The notes: a model not told the origin generated them from the letters alone. 8,346 nt of DNA from Comamonas sp. (GCA_019236485.1 JAFAIY010000545.1:1-8346), one strand, 5' to 3'. Shown: positions 1 to 6,667, numbered from the stretch's first letter. Numbers and translations are program-made.

Positions 1-97
1 CGGTCCCGGCGCTTCGCGCCGAGGCCAGGCTTTGCGCGCCGACTCTGGCGGTACGCAGCTCGCCGCCGCGGGGGCTATCAATCTTGGTTTCCGCCAT
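1..97 (-). CDS. fliK: FliK, flagellar hook-length control protein, N-terminal fragment
   Basis: Partial gene running off the left edge; about 32 N-terminal residues are visible, beginning MAETKIDSPRGGELRT, with no stop in frame. The ATG at 97-95 is well supported: a perfect AGGAGG lies at 110-105, seven bases upstream, and the start sits two bases beyond the fliJ stop. The visible residues carry no diagnostic domain, because FliK N-termini are poorly conserved and the recognisable parts lie further in. The name therefore rests mainly on position, as fliK follows fliJ in the conserved fliFGHIJK operon. FliK is the secreted molecular ruler that sets hook length and switches export from hook to filament substrates. 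A different small flagellar gene cannot be excluded from this fragment. Confidence 0.72.
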   Translation of the reverse strand, partial: MAETKIDSPRGGELRTARVGAQSLASARSAGT

Positions 98-99
98 GG

Positions 100-564
100 T
101 CAGGCCTCCTGAAGCTGCAAGCCGAAGCTGCGCCGAAAAAACTGTATCGCCGCGCGCTCGTCGGTTTCCTTTTGCTCGCGGCGCATCTGGGCCAGCGCCA
201 GGTCGCGCTTGCGTGCCTGCACCACCTTCTGCAGGCTGGTCACGCGCAGCTCCGCCGCCAGCAAGGCCTGGCGTGCCGTTTCGAGACGGATCTCCACATC
301 GGCCACCATGCGGGTCTGCAGGCCGATCGCATGCTGGAGCCGGTCCATGAACTGGTACTGGTGGTGCATAACCTCGGGCTGCACGGCCAGGCCCTCCTGG
401 GCACCCCAGCGAGTCTGCATCTCCAGCACATAGCCTTGCAGCTGATCCATCTGGGCCTGGGCCGCGCGCTGCGCGTTCTGGCGCTCCAGCAGGGCGGTGC
501 GAGCCGCATCACGCTTTCGCTCGGCGGCTTCTATGGCGACGCTCAGGGCATTCAAGGACGACAT
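100..564 (-). CDS. fliJ: FliJ, flagellar export apparatus stalk/chaperone-escort protein
   Basis: Encodes 154 residues, close to the roughly 147 of the enteric protein. FliJ is a soluble coiled-coil protein that inserts into the FliI ATPase hexamer like the gamma stalk of F1-ATPase, couples it to the export gate, and helps recycle chaperones. The sequence is almost wholly charged and Ala/Gln/Leu-rich heptad-like helix: one arm over about residues 5-58 and another over about 75-135, joined by a short stretch around VQPEVMHHQYQFM. It ends in the QFFRRSFG-type tail seen in this family. I chose the ATG at 564-562 because AGAGGA lies eight bases upstream at 578-573. An in-frame TTG at 588 would add eight residues but overlaps the fliI stop and lacks a ribosome site. 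There are 20 bases after fliI and 2 before fliK. Identification rests on helical character, size and context. Confidence 0.9.
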   Translation of the reverse strand: MSSLNALSVAIEAAERKRDAARTALLERQNAQRAAQAQMDQLQGYVLEMQTRWGAQEGLAVQPEVMHHQYQFMDRLQHAIGLQTRMVADVEIRLETARQALLAAELRVTSLQKVVQARKRDLALAQMRREQKETDERAAIQFFRRSFGLQLQEA

Positions 565-584
565 GCTGCAGTTCCTCTTCTCGA

Positions 585-1976
585 TCAATGCTGCATGGAC
601 TGGGCCATGCCCGCCACGCTGTGCTCCATGTCGGAGCTCTCAAACATGCTCTGCTGCAGAAAGCCCGTCATCGCCGGCTGCAGCGCAATGGCCTCGTCTA
701 GCTGCGGATCGGAGCCCGGCACATAGGCGCCGACCTGAACCAGATCGCGGCCCTTCTGGTAGCGCGAATACACGGCGCGAAAGCGCCGGGCCAGCTCGAA
801 ATGCTCGCGCGTGACCACGTTGTGCATGACGCGCGAGGCCGACTGCTCGATATCGATGGCCGGGTAATGCCCGGTCTCGGCCAGCGCCCGCGACAGCACG
901 ACGTGGCCGTCCAGAATCGCGCGCGCCGCATCGGCAATCGGATCCTGCTGGTCGTCACCTTCGGAGAGCACGGTATAGAAGGCCGTGATGGAGCCCACGC
1001 CGTGCAGGCCGTTGCCGCTGCGCTCCACCAGCGCCGGCAGCTTGGCAAAACACGATGGCGGATAGCCCTTGGTGGCGGGCGGCTCGCCGATCGCCAGCGC
1101 GATCTCGCGCTGGGCCATGGCATAGCGGGTCAGCGAATCCATGAGCAGCAGCACATGCTTGCCCTTGTCGCGAAAATGTTCGGCAATCGCCGTGGCGTAG
1201 CTTGCGCCCTGCATGCGCAGCAGCGGCGGCGCATCGGCGGGGGCTGCAACCACCACAGCGCGGCCGCGGTCCTGTGCACCCAGAATGTCCTCGACGAATT
1301 CCTTGACTTCGCGGCCGCGCTCGCCGATCAGGCCCACGACGATCACGTCGGCCTGGGTGTAGCGCGCCATCATGCCCAGCAGCACCGACTTGCCCACGCC
1401 CGAGCCCGCAAACAGGCCCAGACGCTGGCCGCGGCCCACGGTGAGCAGCGCATTGAGCGCCTTGACCCCGGTGTCCAGCGACTCGCGCACCGGGTCGCGG
1501 TCCATGGCGTTGATGGGATTGCGATCCAGCACCTCGGGCAGCACGCCGTCGAGCGCGCCACCATGATCCAGAGGCTGACCCTGGGAGTCGACCACGCGGC
1601 CCAGCAGGCCGTCGCCCATGGGCAGGCGCAGCACGCCCACGGTCTGGTTCACGGCTTCGGTCTCGGCCACGCCCAGCTGCGGCACCGGGATGAAGGGAGC
1701 GGCGGGCAGCACCAGGGCGCCGCTGGACAGGCCCTGTATATCCCCGGCGGGCATCAGATAGGCGCGTTCGCCCGCAAAACCCACGACCTCGGCCAGCACC
1801 GGCGCCTGGCCCTGCTGGTGGATATGGCATTGCGCGCCCACGGGCACGCGCAGGCCCGTGGCCTCCAGCACCAGGCCGGTCAGGCGCGTGAGCCGGCCCT
1901 GGGATTCCAGCGGCACGGGCTGGGCATAGCGCGCCCGCGCCTGGTCCATGAATTGCTGCCAGGGGTTGGAGCTCAT
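585..1976 (-). CDS. fliI: FliI, flagellum-specific export ATPase
   Basis: Encodes 463 residues, the normal family length (about 457 in E. coli). FliI is the cytoplasmic hexameric ATPase of the flagellar type III export apparatus, homologous to the F1 beta subunit; it drives release of substrates from chaperones and their delivery to the export gate. Visible motifs are Walker A AGSGVGKS at about residues 190-197 (Lys196), GERGREV at about 218-224 with the catalytic-type Glu219, the Walker B strand HVLLLMD ending at Asp280, and the alpha/beta ATPase signature [10 protein letters not shown] at about 372-381. The N-terminal part is the beta-barrel and FliH-contact region. The start is the ATG at 1976-1974, which overlaps the fliH stop as ATGA and has GAAGG nine bases upstream inside fliH. 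The open frame runs further upstream to 2723, but that extension is only a fliH shadow. All catalytic residues appear intact. Confidence 0.98.
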   Translation of the reverse strand: MSSNPWQQFMDQARARYAQPVPLESQGRLTRLTGLVLEATGLRVPVGAQCHIHQQGQAPVLAEVVGFAGERAYLMPAGDIQGLSSGALVLPAAPFIPVPQLGVAETEAVNQTVGVLRLPMGDGLLGRVVDSQGQPLDHGGALDGVLPEVLDRNPINAMDRDPVRESLDTGVKALNALLTVGRGQRLGLFAGSGVGKSVLLGMMARYTQADVIVVGLIGERGREVKEFVEDILGAQDRGRAVVVAAPADAPPLLRMQGASYATAIAEHFRDKGKHVLLLMDSLTRYAMAQREIALAIGEPPATKGYPPSCFAKLPALVERSGNGLHGVGSITAFYTVLSEGDDQQDPIADAARAILDGHVVLSRALAETGHYPAIDIEQSASRVMHNVVTREHFELARRFRAVYSRYQKGRDLVQVGAYVPGSDPQLDEAIALQPAMTGFLQQSMFESSDMEHSVAGMAQSMQH

Positions 1977-2785
1977 GGCTGGCCGCCTTCGTACCAGGTG
2001 GACACCAGGCCCAGCGACGCAACCGCGCGGCGCCAGCGCTTGTCGAGACCGCCATCGATCTCGGTGGCGCCGCATTCCACCTTCACGTCGCCGGCGGCGA
2101 TCGCTGCATCGCCCACCCATTGGATGCGGCTGTGCGCGCCATGTTCGCTGCGCAGGGCCTGGTCTAGCGCCGCATGGTCCGCGGGATTGAGGCGCACGGT
2201 GACCGGGCGGCTTTCCTCGACCAGCATGTCCAGGGCCTCGTGCACCACGGGCAGCAAGGCCTGGGGCTGGCTGCGCAGCTCCTGGCGCACCACCTGGCGC
2301 GCGATATCGCAGGCCAGCTTGAGCAGGTCCTGCGCCGCCGCGGCCTGCATCTGCCTGAAGCTGTCCTCCAGGCTCTGCACCACCTCGCCTATGCGCTGGG
2401 CATTGTCGCGGCCGGCTCCGGCCACATAGTCGTCCAGGTGCTGCTGCCACTGCTGCTGCGCCTGTGCCTGGCCCTCGGCCAGACCTTGGGCATGGCCTTC
2501 GGCGCGGGCCTGCTCCAGCATCTGCTGCAGCTGCTCCTGGTCGAACGCAGATTCGGCGGACTCCAGGGGTTCGGCCTCCACGGCCTCGGGCCGTAGATGC
2601 GGCTGCGGCTGATGCGTGAGCGTCGGCGCAAAGCCGTTGAACTGCAGGCCGGCGGGCACGAACTGGCTGGGCGCCGCAGGGGTAAACGCTGCACCCGGCG
2701 CATCCACGGCACCGAAGCGCCATTGCACGACATTCTTGTCGTCGATTTCCTCTTGCGGGATGAAGCGCGAGAGCCCCTTAGACAT
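1973..2785 (-). CDS. fliH: FliH, regulator/tether of the flagellar export ATPase
   Basis: Encodes 270 residues, somewhat longer than the enteric FliH (about 235). FliH forms a dimer that binds one FliI, keeps its ATPase in check, and links it to FliN at the C-ring. The N-terminal part (about 1-80) is Pro/Gln/Ala-rich and probably disordered, apart from a conserved-looking FIPQEEID and QWRFG segment. A family hallmark follows: an AxxxG-xxxG-xxxG-xxxA helix repeat at Ala93, Gly97, Gly101, Gly105 and Ala109. A coiled coil then leads to the C-terminal FliI-binding domain, which closes with [21 protein letters not shown]. The start ATG at 2785-2783 lies inside the end of fliG, overlapping by eight bases, with GGAGGA five bases upstream. 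It overlaps fliI by four bases, so translation of fliG, fliH and fliI is probably coupled. The extra length lies in the low-complexity N-terminal linker. Confidence 0.95.
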   Translation of the reverse strand: MSKGLSRFIPQEEIDDKNVVQWRFGAVDAPGAAFTPAAPSQFVPAGLQFNGFAPTLTHQPQPHLRPEAVEAEPLESAESAFDQEQLQQMLEQARAEGHAQGLAEGQAQAQQQWQQHLDDYVAGAGRDNAQRIGEVVQSLEDSFRQMQAAAAQDLLKLACDIARQVVRQELRSQPQALLPVVHEALDMLVEESRPVTVRLNPADHAALDQALRSEHGAHSRIQWVGDAAIAAGDVKVECGATEIDGGLDKRWRRAVASLGLVSTWYEGGQP

Positions 2786-3773
2786 AGCTGTCCTCCGCGC
2801 CGCCGCCTATCGTCACCTGGCCCTCTTCGACCAGACGGCGCACGACCTTGAGGATTTCCTTTTGCTGCGCTTCCACCTCGGACAGGCGCATCGGGCCGCG
2901 GCCGTCCAGATCCTCGCGCAGCGATTCGGCCGCGCGCATGGACATATTGGCCAGAATCTTGTCGCGCACCTCCATGGAACCGCCCTTGAGCGCCACGATC
3001 AGCGTCTCGCTCACCACCTCGCGCAGCACCAGCTGCAAGGAACGGTCGTCGAGCTTGACCAGGTCGTCGAACACGAACATCTTGTCCATGATCTTCTGGG
3101 CCAGTTCGGGGTCGTAGTTGCGGATGGTGTCCAGCACCGCCACATCGGCATTGCCGCCCATCTGGTTGAGCATTTCCGCGGCTGTCTTGACGCCGCCCAG
3201 CGAGGTCTTGCGCACCTTGTCGCCACCGGCCAGCACCTTGAACAGCACCTCGTTCAGATCCTTGAGCGCCGTGGGCTGTATGCCCTCGAGCGTGGCCACG
3301 CGCAGCATGACCTCGCTGCGGAAGCGATCGGGCAGCTGCATCAGCACGGCCGCCGATTGCTCGTACTCCAGGTGCACCAGAATCGCGGCCACGATCTGCG
3401 GATGTTCGCCGCGCAGCAGCTCGGCCACGGACAGCGGGTCCATCCACTTGAGGCTTTCGATCCCCGAGATGTCGCCGCCCTGCAGAATGCGGTCGATCAG
3501 CAGCGCGGCCTTGTCGTCGCCCAGCGCACGCTTGAGCACCGAGCGCACATAGTCGCTGGCGTCGTCCACCAGCAGGCTTTGCGAAGCCGCATCGTTGGTG
3601 AAACGGTCGATCACAAAGTCCACCTTGTCGCGCGTCACACCGCGCATGCGCGCAATGGTCTCGCCCAGCTTCTGCACCTCCTTGGGGGTCAGGTGCTTGA
3701 ACACCTCGGCGGCCTCTTCCTCTCCGAGGGAGACCAACAAGATGGCAGCGTCGTTCAGGCCTCGATCATCCAT
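2778..3773 (-). CDS. fliG: FliG, flagellar motor switch/rotor protein
   Basis: Encodes 331 residues, the same length as E. coli FliG. FliG forms the rotor ring beneath the MS ring; its N-terminal domain binds FliF, its middle domain binds FliM, and its C-terminal domain meets the stator MotA to produce torque and switching. Visible features are the N-terminal LNDAAILLVSLGEEEAAEVF helix, the EHPQ motif at about 123-126 in the middle domain, the MFVF hinge motif at about 232-235, and the C-terminal charged ridge. By alignment from memory, Lys263, Arg280, Glu287, Asp288 and Arg296 match the torque residues K264, R281, D288, D289 and R297 of E. coli, with one conservative Asp-to-Glu change. The start ATG at 3773-3771 lies 40 bases after fliF and has only a weak Shine-Dalgarno sequence (CGGAA, about nine bases away). 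The gene overlaps fliH by eight bases. Confidence 0.98.
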   Translation of the reverse strand: MDDRGLNDAAILLVSLGEEEAAEVFKHLTPKEVQKLGETIARMRGVTRDKVDFVIDRFTNDAASQSLLVDDASDYVRSVLKRALGDDKAALLIDRILQGGDISGIESLKWMDPLSVAELLRGEHPQIVAAILVHLEYEQSAAVLMQLPDRFRSEVMLRVATLEGIQPTALKDLNEVLFKVLAGGDKVRKTSLGGVKTAAEMLNQMGGNADVAVLDTIRNYDPELAQKIMDKMFVFDDLVKLDDRSLQLVLREVVSETLIVALKGGSMEVRDKILANMSMRAAESLREDLDGRGPMRLSEVEAQQKEILKVVRRLVEEGQVTIGGGAEDSYV

Positions 3774-3813
3774 ATCCAGCGATTCCGTAGTGTTCGTTCA
3801 AAGCGGCGCGGCA

Positions 3814-5523
3814 TCAGCCTTCGCCGTTGATCCATGTCTTGACGATATTGGCCACCGCAATCGGGTTCTGCTTGGCCAGTGCGCGCGCCTGATCCAGTCG
3901 CACCTGCTCCTTGGTCGGCGTCAGATCGGTTGCGGGCGCGGGCAGCGCGGGGCGATCCAGCGCCTCTCCTTCGATGGCGTCGAGCTGGCCGCCCTGGGCC
4001 GTCTTGCGCGTCTTGAGCAGCGGACGCACCAGGCCCAGCAGGACCAGGGCGCCAAACAGCGCCAGCGCCACCGGCACGCCCAGGCTCTTGACCATGGCCT
4101 GGACCTCGGGGTCCTTCCACAGCGGCGGCTCGGCCGGGGCGGAGGCGTTGTCCATGAACGGTGCGCTGACCAGATTCACCGAGTCGCCGCGCTCCGAGCT
4201 ATAGCCCACGGTCTCGCGCACCAGCGTCAGCAGCTGTTCCTGCTGCTGTGCCGTAAGCGGACGCATGCCGGCGCCGGCCGCAGCGGCATTGGCCGCAGCG
4301 GCATTGGCCGCCGTTGCCGCATCACCGGTGGCGGACGAGGCCAACGGGGCATTCACCACCACGGCGGCCGTCAGGCGCTTGACGCTGCCTATGCTGCCGC
4401 GCGTGACCTTGACGGTCTTGTCCACCTCGTAATTGGTGATGGACTCGCGCTTGTTGCCGCCCTGGCCGCTGCGGCCCTGGTCGGCCGCCTGGGGCGCGGG
4501 ATTGGCGCCGTTGATGGGAGCCGTGGAATTCTGCGGCGGCTGGTTGCTGGTGGCGCCGGGCACGCCCGTGGGCGGCACGGCCTTGCTCTCGTTGCTCGAC
4601 TCCATCACCTGCTGGCTGCGTATGGCGCCGCCATTGGCCGACTGGTTGGGTCGGTGCTGCTCCGAGGTGGACTCGGTCTGGCTGAAATCCAGCTCCGCCG
4701 ACACCTGGGCCTTCACATTGTTCTTGCCGACCACGGGCTCCAGAATGTCCAGGATGCGGCGCACATATTGCTGCTCCACCTGCTGGGTGTAGAGGAACTG
4801 CTGCATGTCCACGCCGCCGGCATTGCCGTCCGGCGACTGCGACAGCAGCTTGCCCGTATCGTCGAGCACGCTGACGGCCGTAGGCTCCATCTCCGGCACG
4901 CTGGAAGCCACGAGGTGCACGATGCCCGCGATCTGCGCCCGGTCCAGCACCCGCCCCGGGTGCAGGCTCAGCAGCACCGAGGCCGAGGGCTTTTGCTGCT
5001 CGCGGAAAAAGCCGTTCTGATTGGGCAGCGCCAGGTGCACGCGTGCGCTCTGCACCGCATTGAGCGCCAGGATGGAGCGGGTCAGCTCGCCCTCCAGGCC
5101 GCGCTGGAAGTTGAGCCGCTCCTGAAACTGGGTGATGCCGAACTTGCTGTTTTCCATGAGCTCGAAACCCGTGACCGAGCCCTTGGGCAGGCCTTGGGTC
5201 GCCAGCTTCAGGCGCACATCGTGCACGCGGTCGGCCGGAATCAGGATCGCGCCGCCGCCTTCGCTGTACTTGTAGGGCACGTTCATCTGCGTCAGCTGGG
5301 CCACGATGGCGCCGCCATCCTTGTCGCCCAGATTGGAGAACAGCAGCTTGTAATCGGGCTGGCGGTAGAACACCGCGGCCGCGACCAGGCCCGTGGCGAC
5401 CAGCGCCGCCAGTGCGCCCCAGCGAAGACGTTGACCACGATCGAGCGCACTCCAGCGCTGCGCGATCGCAGGGCGAACAACGGGCGCGGCATTGGGGACA
5501 GGTACTTCAGCTACAGCAGACAT
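3814..5523 (-). CDS. fliF: FliF, flagellar MS-ring protein
   Basis: Encodes 569 residues (about 552 in enterics). FliF inserts in the inner membrane and assembles the MS ring, the foundation of the basal body and the housing of the export gate. Two transmembrane helices are visible, at about 35-53 and 481-500, with the large periplasmic region between them. The first ring-building domain begins FYRQPDYKLLFSNL, and the conserved NYEVDKTVKV...VKRLTAAVVVN segment lies at about 364-391. A Pro/Asn/Gly/Gln-rich linker occupies about 288-358. The C-terminal 35 residues (from LTPTKEQVRLDQ) are the cytoplasmic FliG-binding segment. An Ala/Asn repeat at about 402-417 comes from a 15-base tandem repeat. 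The start ATG at 5523-5521 has GGAA five bases upstream. This is the first gene of the leftward operon and diverges from fliE. Confidence 0.98.
   Translation of the reverse strand: MSAVAEVPVPNAAPVVRPAIAQRWSALDRGQRLRWGALAALVATGLVAAAVFYRQPDYKLLFSNLGDKDGGAIVAQLTQMNVPYKYSEGGGAILIPADRVHDVRLKLATQGLPKGSVTGFELMENSKFGITQFQERLNFQRGLEGELTRSILALNAVQSARVHLALPNQNGFFREQQKPSASVLLSLHPGRVLDRAQIAGIVHLVASSVPEMEPTAVSVLDDTGKLLSQSPDGNAGGVDMQQFLYTQQVEQQYVRRILDILEPVVGKNNVKAQVSAELDFSQTESTSEQHRPNQSANGGAIRSQQVMESSNESKAVPPTGVPGATSNQPPQNSTAPINGANPAPQAADQGRSGQGGNKRESITNYEVDKTVKVTRGSIGSVKRLTAAVVVNAPLASSATGDAATAANAAAANAAAAGAGMRPLTAQQQEQLLTLVRETVGYSSERGDSVNLVSAPFMDNASAPAEPPLWKDPEVQAMVKSLGVPVALALFGALVLLGLVRPLLKTRKTAQGGQLDAIEGEALDRPALPAPATDLTPTKEQVRLDQARALAKQNPIAVANIVKTWINGEG
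4276..4320. repeat. 15-bp in-frame tandem repeat inside fliF
   Basis: On the + strand the unit ggccgcagcggcatt occurs at 4276-4290 and again, identically, at 4291-4305. A degenerate third copy, ggccgccgttgccgc, follows at 4306-4320. Each unit is five codons, giving an Ala/Asn run with NAAAA periodicity at about residues 402-417 of FliF, in the periplasmic part before the second membrane helix. Because the unit is a multiple of three, gain or loss of a copy keeps the frame. Confidence 0.9.
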
Positions 5524-5540
5524 CTTGATTCCATGGTGTC

Positions 5541-5558
5541 AGACCCCACACGAGGTCT
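5541..5558 (-). promoter_or_regulatory. Small hairpin in the presumed fliF leader
   Basis: AGACC at 5541-5545 and GGTCT at 5554-5558 are perfect complements around an eight-base loop. The element lies 18 bases upstream of the fliF start, inside the leader that the proposed -10 at 5576-5571 would produce. It could form a weak stem in the mRNA near the ribosome site. A five-base stem may well be chance, so no function is claimed. Confidence 0.25.
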
Positions 5559-5570
5559 AGCGTCTGGTGG

Positions 5571-5576
5571 ATTATT
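5571..5576 (-). promoter_or_regulatory. Candidate -10 element for fliF operon
   Basis: Reading leftward, AATAAT at 5576-5571 matches the sigma-70 -10 consensus TATAAT at five of six positions and lies 47 bases upstream of the fliF start. There is no recognisable -35 at the usual distance, as expected for a promoter that depends on an activator. Its distance from the palindrome at 5603-5630 equals that of the fliE -10 candidate on the other side. Prediction by eye only. Confidence 0.35.
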
Positions 5577-5602
5577 CGGACTCGCGCGCGCCGCGTTCCT
5601 CC

Positions 5603-5630
5603 GATAAGCGCTCCGATTCACCCACTTATC
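5603..5630. promoter_or_regulatory. Palindromic activator-site candidate between fliF and fliE (FlhDC-like)
   Basis: GATAAGCG at 5603-5610 and CACTTATC at 5623-5630 form an inverted repeat (seven of eight positions; GATAAG/CTTATC is perfect) with a 12-base spacer. In bacteria that use FlhD4C2, class II flagellar promoters such as fliE/fliF carry inverted half-sites of the type AAATAGCG separated by 10-12 bases. The geometry here is similar, but the base match is only partial and the outer consensus arms are not evident. The site sits centrally in the divergent region, 26 bases from a -10-like hexamer on each side. The FlhDC assignment is inference; flhDC itself is not in the window. Confidence 0.4.
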
Positions 5631-5656
5631 ACCCCTCTGCCGCAGCCCAGAAAACC

Positions 5657-5662
5657 TACGAT
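5657..5662 (+). promoter_or_regulatory. Candidate -10 element for fliE
   Basis: TACGAT at 5657-5662 matches TATAAT at four of six positions and lies 35 bases upstream of the chosen fliE start. The place where a -35 would fall abuts the right edge of the palindrome at 5603-5630, as is usual for promoters driven by an activator bound just upstream. Weak as a sequence match; its support comes from position. Confidence 0.3.
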
Positions 5663-5697
5663 CACTCCCAATTCATCAAACCCAGTTGGATACAGAT

Positions 5698-6009
5698 ATG
5701 GACCTGAAGATCCCTGCCCTCTCCCCCGCCCAACTGGGCAACCCACTCGGTAAAATCAGCAGCACCGCCGCCACGCCCGTGGCCGCCGGCGGCTTTGGCC
5801 AGGCTCTGCAAAGCGCGCTGCAATCGGTCAGCGCCGCGCAGAACCACACCAGCACTCTGCAGCGCGAGGTGCAGCTCGACAACCCGGCCGTCAGCCTGGA
5901 AGAAACCATGGTCGCCCTGCAAAAGGCCCAGATCGGCTTTCAGGCCACCTTGCATGTGCGCAACCGCCTGGTCCAGGCCTATACCGATGTCATGAACATG
6001 CAGGTGTAA
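5698..6009 (+). CDS. fliE: FliE, MS ring-rod junction protein
   Basis: Encodes 103 residues, essentially the family length (104 in E. coli). FliE is exported early and joins the FliF MS ring to the proximal rod; it is also needed for export of later rod proteins. The N-terminal half is variable and Ala/Ser/Gln-rich. The C-terminal half carries the conserved block VSLEETMVALQKAQIGFQ...VRNRLVQAYTDVMNMQV (about 65-103), which identifies the family. I chose the ATG at 5698 because TTGGA just upstream can serve as a weak ribosome site and the length then fits. A TTG at 5686 in the same frame would add MDTD. It is the only rightward gene here: divergent from fliF, convergent with fliT, and apparently a single-gene transcript ending at the terminator at 6052-6084. 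Confidence 0.96.
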   Translation: MDLKIPALSPAQLGNPLGKISSTAATPVAAGGFGQALQSALQSVSAAQNHTSTLQREVQLDNPAVSLEETMVALQKAQIGFQATLHVRNRLVQAYTDVMNMQV

Positions 6010-6051
6010 AACCGCTTTTTTCTTCTTCGCTCACTTTGCCATTCCAAGGCT

Positions 6052-6084
6052 GGCCCGCGTGCTTTCTAGTGTGCGGGCCTTTTT
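6052..6084 (+). terminator. Intrinsic terminator of fliE
   Basis: GGCCCGC at 6052-6058 pairs with GCGGGCC at 6073-6079, and the stem is followed at once by TTTTT at 6080-6084. A GC-rich stem plus a T run, 42 bases beyond the fliE stop, is a standard rho-independent terminator for the rightward transcript. Confidence 0.88.
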
Positions 6085-6171
6085 CATAGCGGCCAGCGCT
6101 TGCTGCATTGGCACCAGAGGCTGCTCCATCTCTAGATAACCGGCAGCTCACTCGGCCTGCCTAGCCATATC

Positions 6172-6186
6172 ACGTTTACAAAACGT
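6172..6186. repeat. Perfect inverted repeat ACGTTT-ACA-AAACGT
   Basis: Six-base arms at 6172-6177 and 6181-6186 surround the three-base loop ACA. It may be a hairpin in a read-through RNA or a protein-binding palindrome. It is too short, and too poor in GC, to be a terminator on its own, and no gene starts nearby. Confidence 0.45.
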
Positions 6187-6208
6187 CCCTGCAGTCAACT
6201 GGAAAACA

Positions 6209-6223
6209 GGCTCTGAGAGAGCC
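6209..6223. repeat. Perfect inverted repeat GGCTCT-GAG-AGAGCC
   Basis: Six-base arms at 6209-6214 and 6218-6223 surround the three-base loop GAG. It lies 22 bases beyond the ACGTTT hairpin. Neither strand has a T run after the stem, so it is not a typical terminator. Confidence 0.45.
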
Positions 6224-6310
6224 GCAAAACACACGCCGGCCACACGCTGCGCGCCAGACCGTCCTCAGCATCGAGTAAGCCCCGCCAATCAAACCGCCCC
6301 CCCGCAAAAG

Positions 6311-6344
6311 CAAAACCCCGCCACGTTGCCGCAGCGGGGTTTTG
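6311..6344 (-). terminator. Bidirectional intrinsic terminator of fliDST
   Basis: CAAAACCCCGC at 6311-6321 and GCGGGGTTTTG at 6334-6344 are an 11-base perfect inverted repeat with a 12-base loop. Read leftward, the GC stem ends in TTTT followed by GCTTTTGC, 21 bases after the fliT stop, so it should end the fliDST transcript. Read rightward the stem also closes with TTTT, so it can back up the fliE terminator and protect fliT from antisense read-through. Confidence 0.9.
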
Positions 6345-6365
6345 ATGATCCGAAAATCCAGTCCG

Positions 6366-6665
6366 TCAGTGCATCACATGCGGCTGGCCGTCGAACATAT
6401 GCTCGAAGCTGGCCAGCCAGGGCTCGGCCAGTACCCGTATCTGGGCGTCGTTGCGCAGAATGCGCTGCATGATGCGCGCTTTTTCCTTGCGCTGCTCGGG
6501 CGCCAGCTTTTCGTCGCGGGAGCGAAAGCGCAGCTGCTCGATCAGCACCGCACAAGCCCCCTCGCAACGCGCAACACCATCCCAATCCTTGTTCTGGGCG
6601 GCTTGCAGCATCTTGGCGCTGCTTTCCTCAATGGCACGATAGAAGTCGATCAATGTGTGCTCCAT
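6366..6665 (-). CDS. fliT: FliT, flagellar chaperone for the filament cap protein
   Basis: Encodes 99 residues, shorter than the enteric FliT (about 121). FliT is a small helical chaperone that holds FliD before export and, in enterics, also binds FlhDC and reduces class II transcription. The sequence is wholly helical in character, with a family-like Trp and acidic start (NKDWDGVARCEG), a central helix ALIEQLRF-type segment at about 38-48, and a basic stretch RKEKARIMQRILRNDAQIRVL at about 59-79. I chose the ATG at 6665-6663: GGGG lies upstream in the end of fliS, and the start follows the fliS stop by two bases. As the last gene of fliDST it is followed by a strong terminator. Because the family is poorly conserved, the call rests on size, helix pattern and context together. 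Confidence 0.85.
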   Translation of the reverse strand: MEHTLIDFYRAIEESSAKMLQAAQNKDWDGVARCEGACAVLIEQLRFRSRDEKLAPEQRKEKARIMQRILRNDAQIRVLAEPWLASFEHMFDGQPHVMH

Positions 6666-6667
6666 TT

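Larger units (their letters stand above)
6085..6310. other. Gene-free spacer between convergent fliE and fliT
   Basis: About 225 bases between the two terminators hold no open frame I can link to a protein family and no tRNA-like fold. They contain two tight perfect hairpins: ACGTTT/AAACGT at 6172-6186 and GGCTCT/AGAGCC at 6209-6223, each with a three-base loop. A C-rich run lies just before the fliT terminator. The base composition is less GC-rich than in fliF. In E. coli this fliT-fliE position is occupied by several unrelated genes. Confidence 0.6.

Noticed and set aside
801..2429. A 542-codon open frame on the + strand, antisense to fliI and fliH
   Set aside because: Same shadow character (His/Gln/Arg-rich, no family), and it crosses the boundary of two well-supported genes.
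1977..2723. Upstream extension of the fliI reading frame, giving a 712-residue protein
   Set aside because: The extension lies wholly inside fliH in another frame and is Arg/Gly/Pro-rich nonsense. The ATGA overlap at 1976 gives the family length.
2616..3830. A 404-codon + strand frame opposite fliG and fliH
   Set aside because: Shadow of fliG; low-complexity His/Leu/Gln composition and no motif.
5511..5534. A seven-codon upstream frame (ATG at 5534, TAG at 5513-5511) overlapping the fliF start
   Set aside because: It lacks a ribosome site and could arise by chance; not enough to call a regulatory leader peptide.
3595..5607. A 670-codon open frame on the + strand, antisense to fliF
   Set aside because: Rich in His, Gln, Arg and Leu, with no recognisable domain. 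Long antisense frames are expected opposite high-GC genes, and fliF on the other strand is unmistakable.
5662..5955. A 97-codon - strand frame opposite fliE
   Set aside because: FliE on the + strand has the conserved family block; the antisense frame has none.
6109..6125. Sigma-54-like TGGCAC motif in the fliE-fliT spacer
   Set aside because: The GG to GC spacing is wrong by one base, the TTGC element is absent, and no gene lies downstream to be driven.
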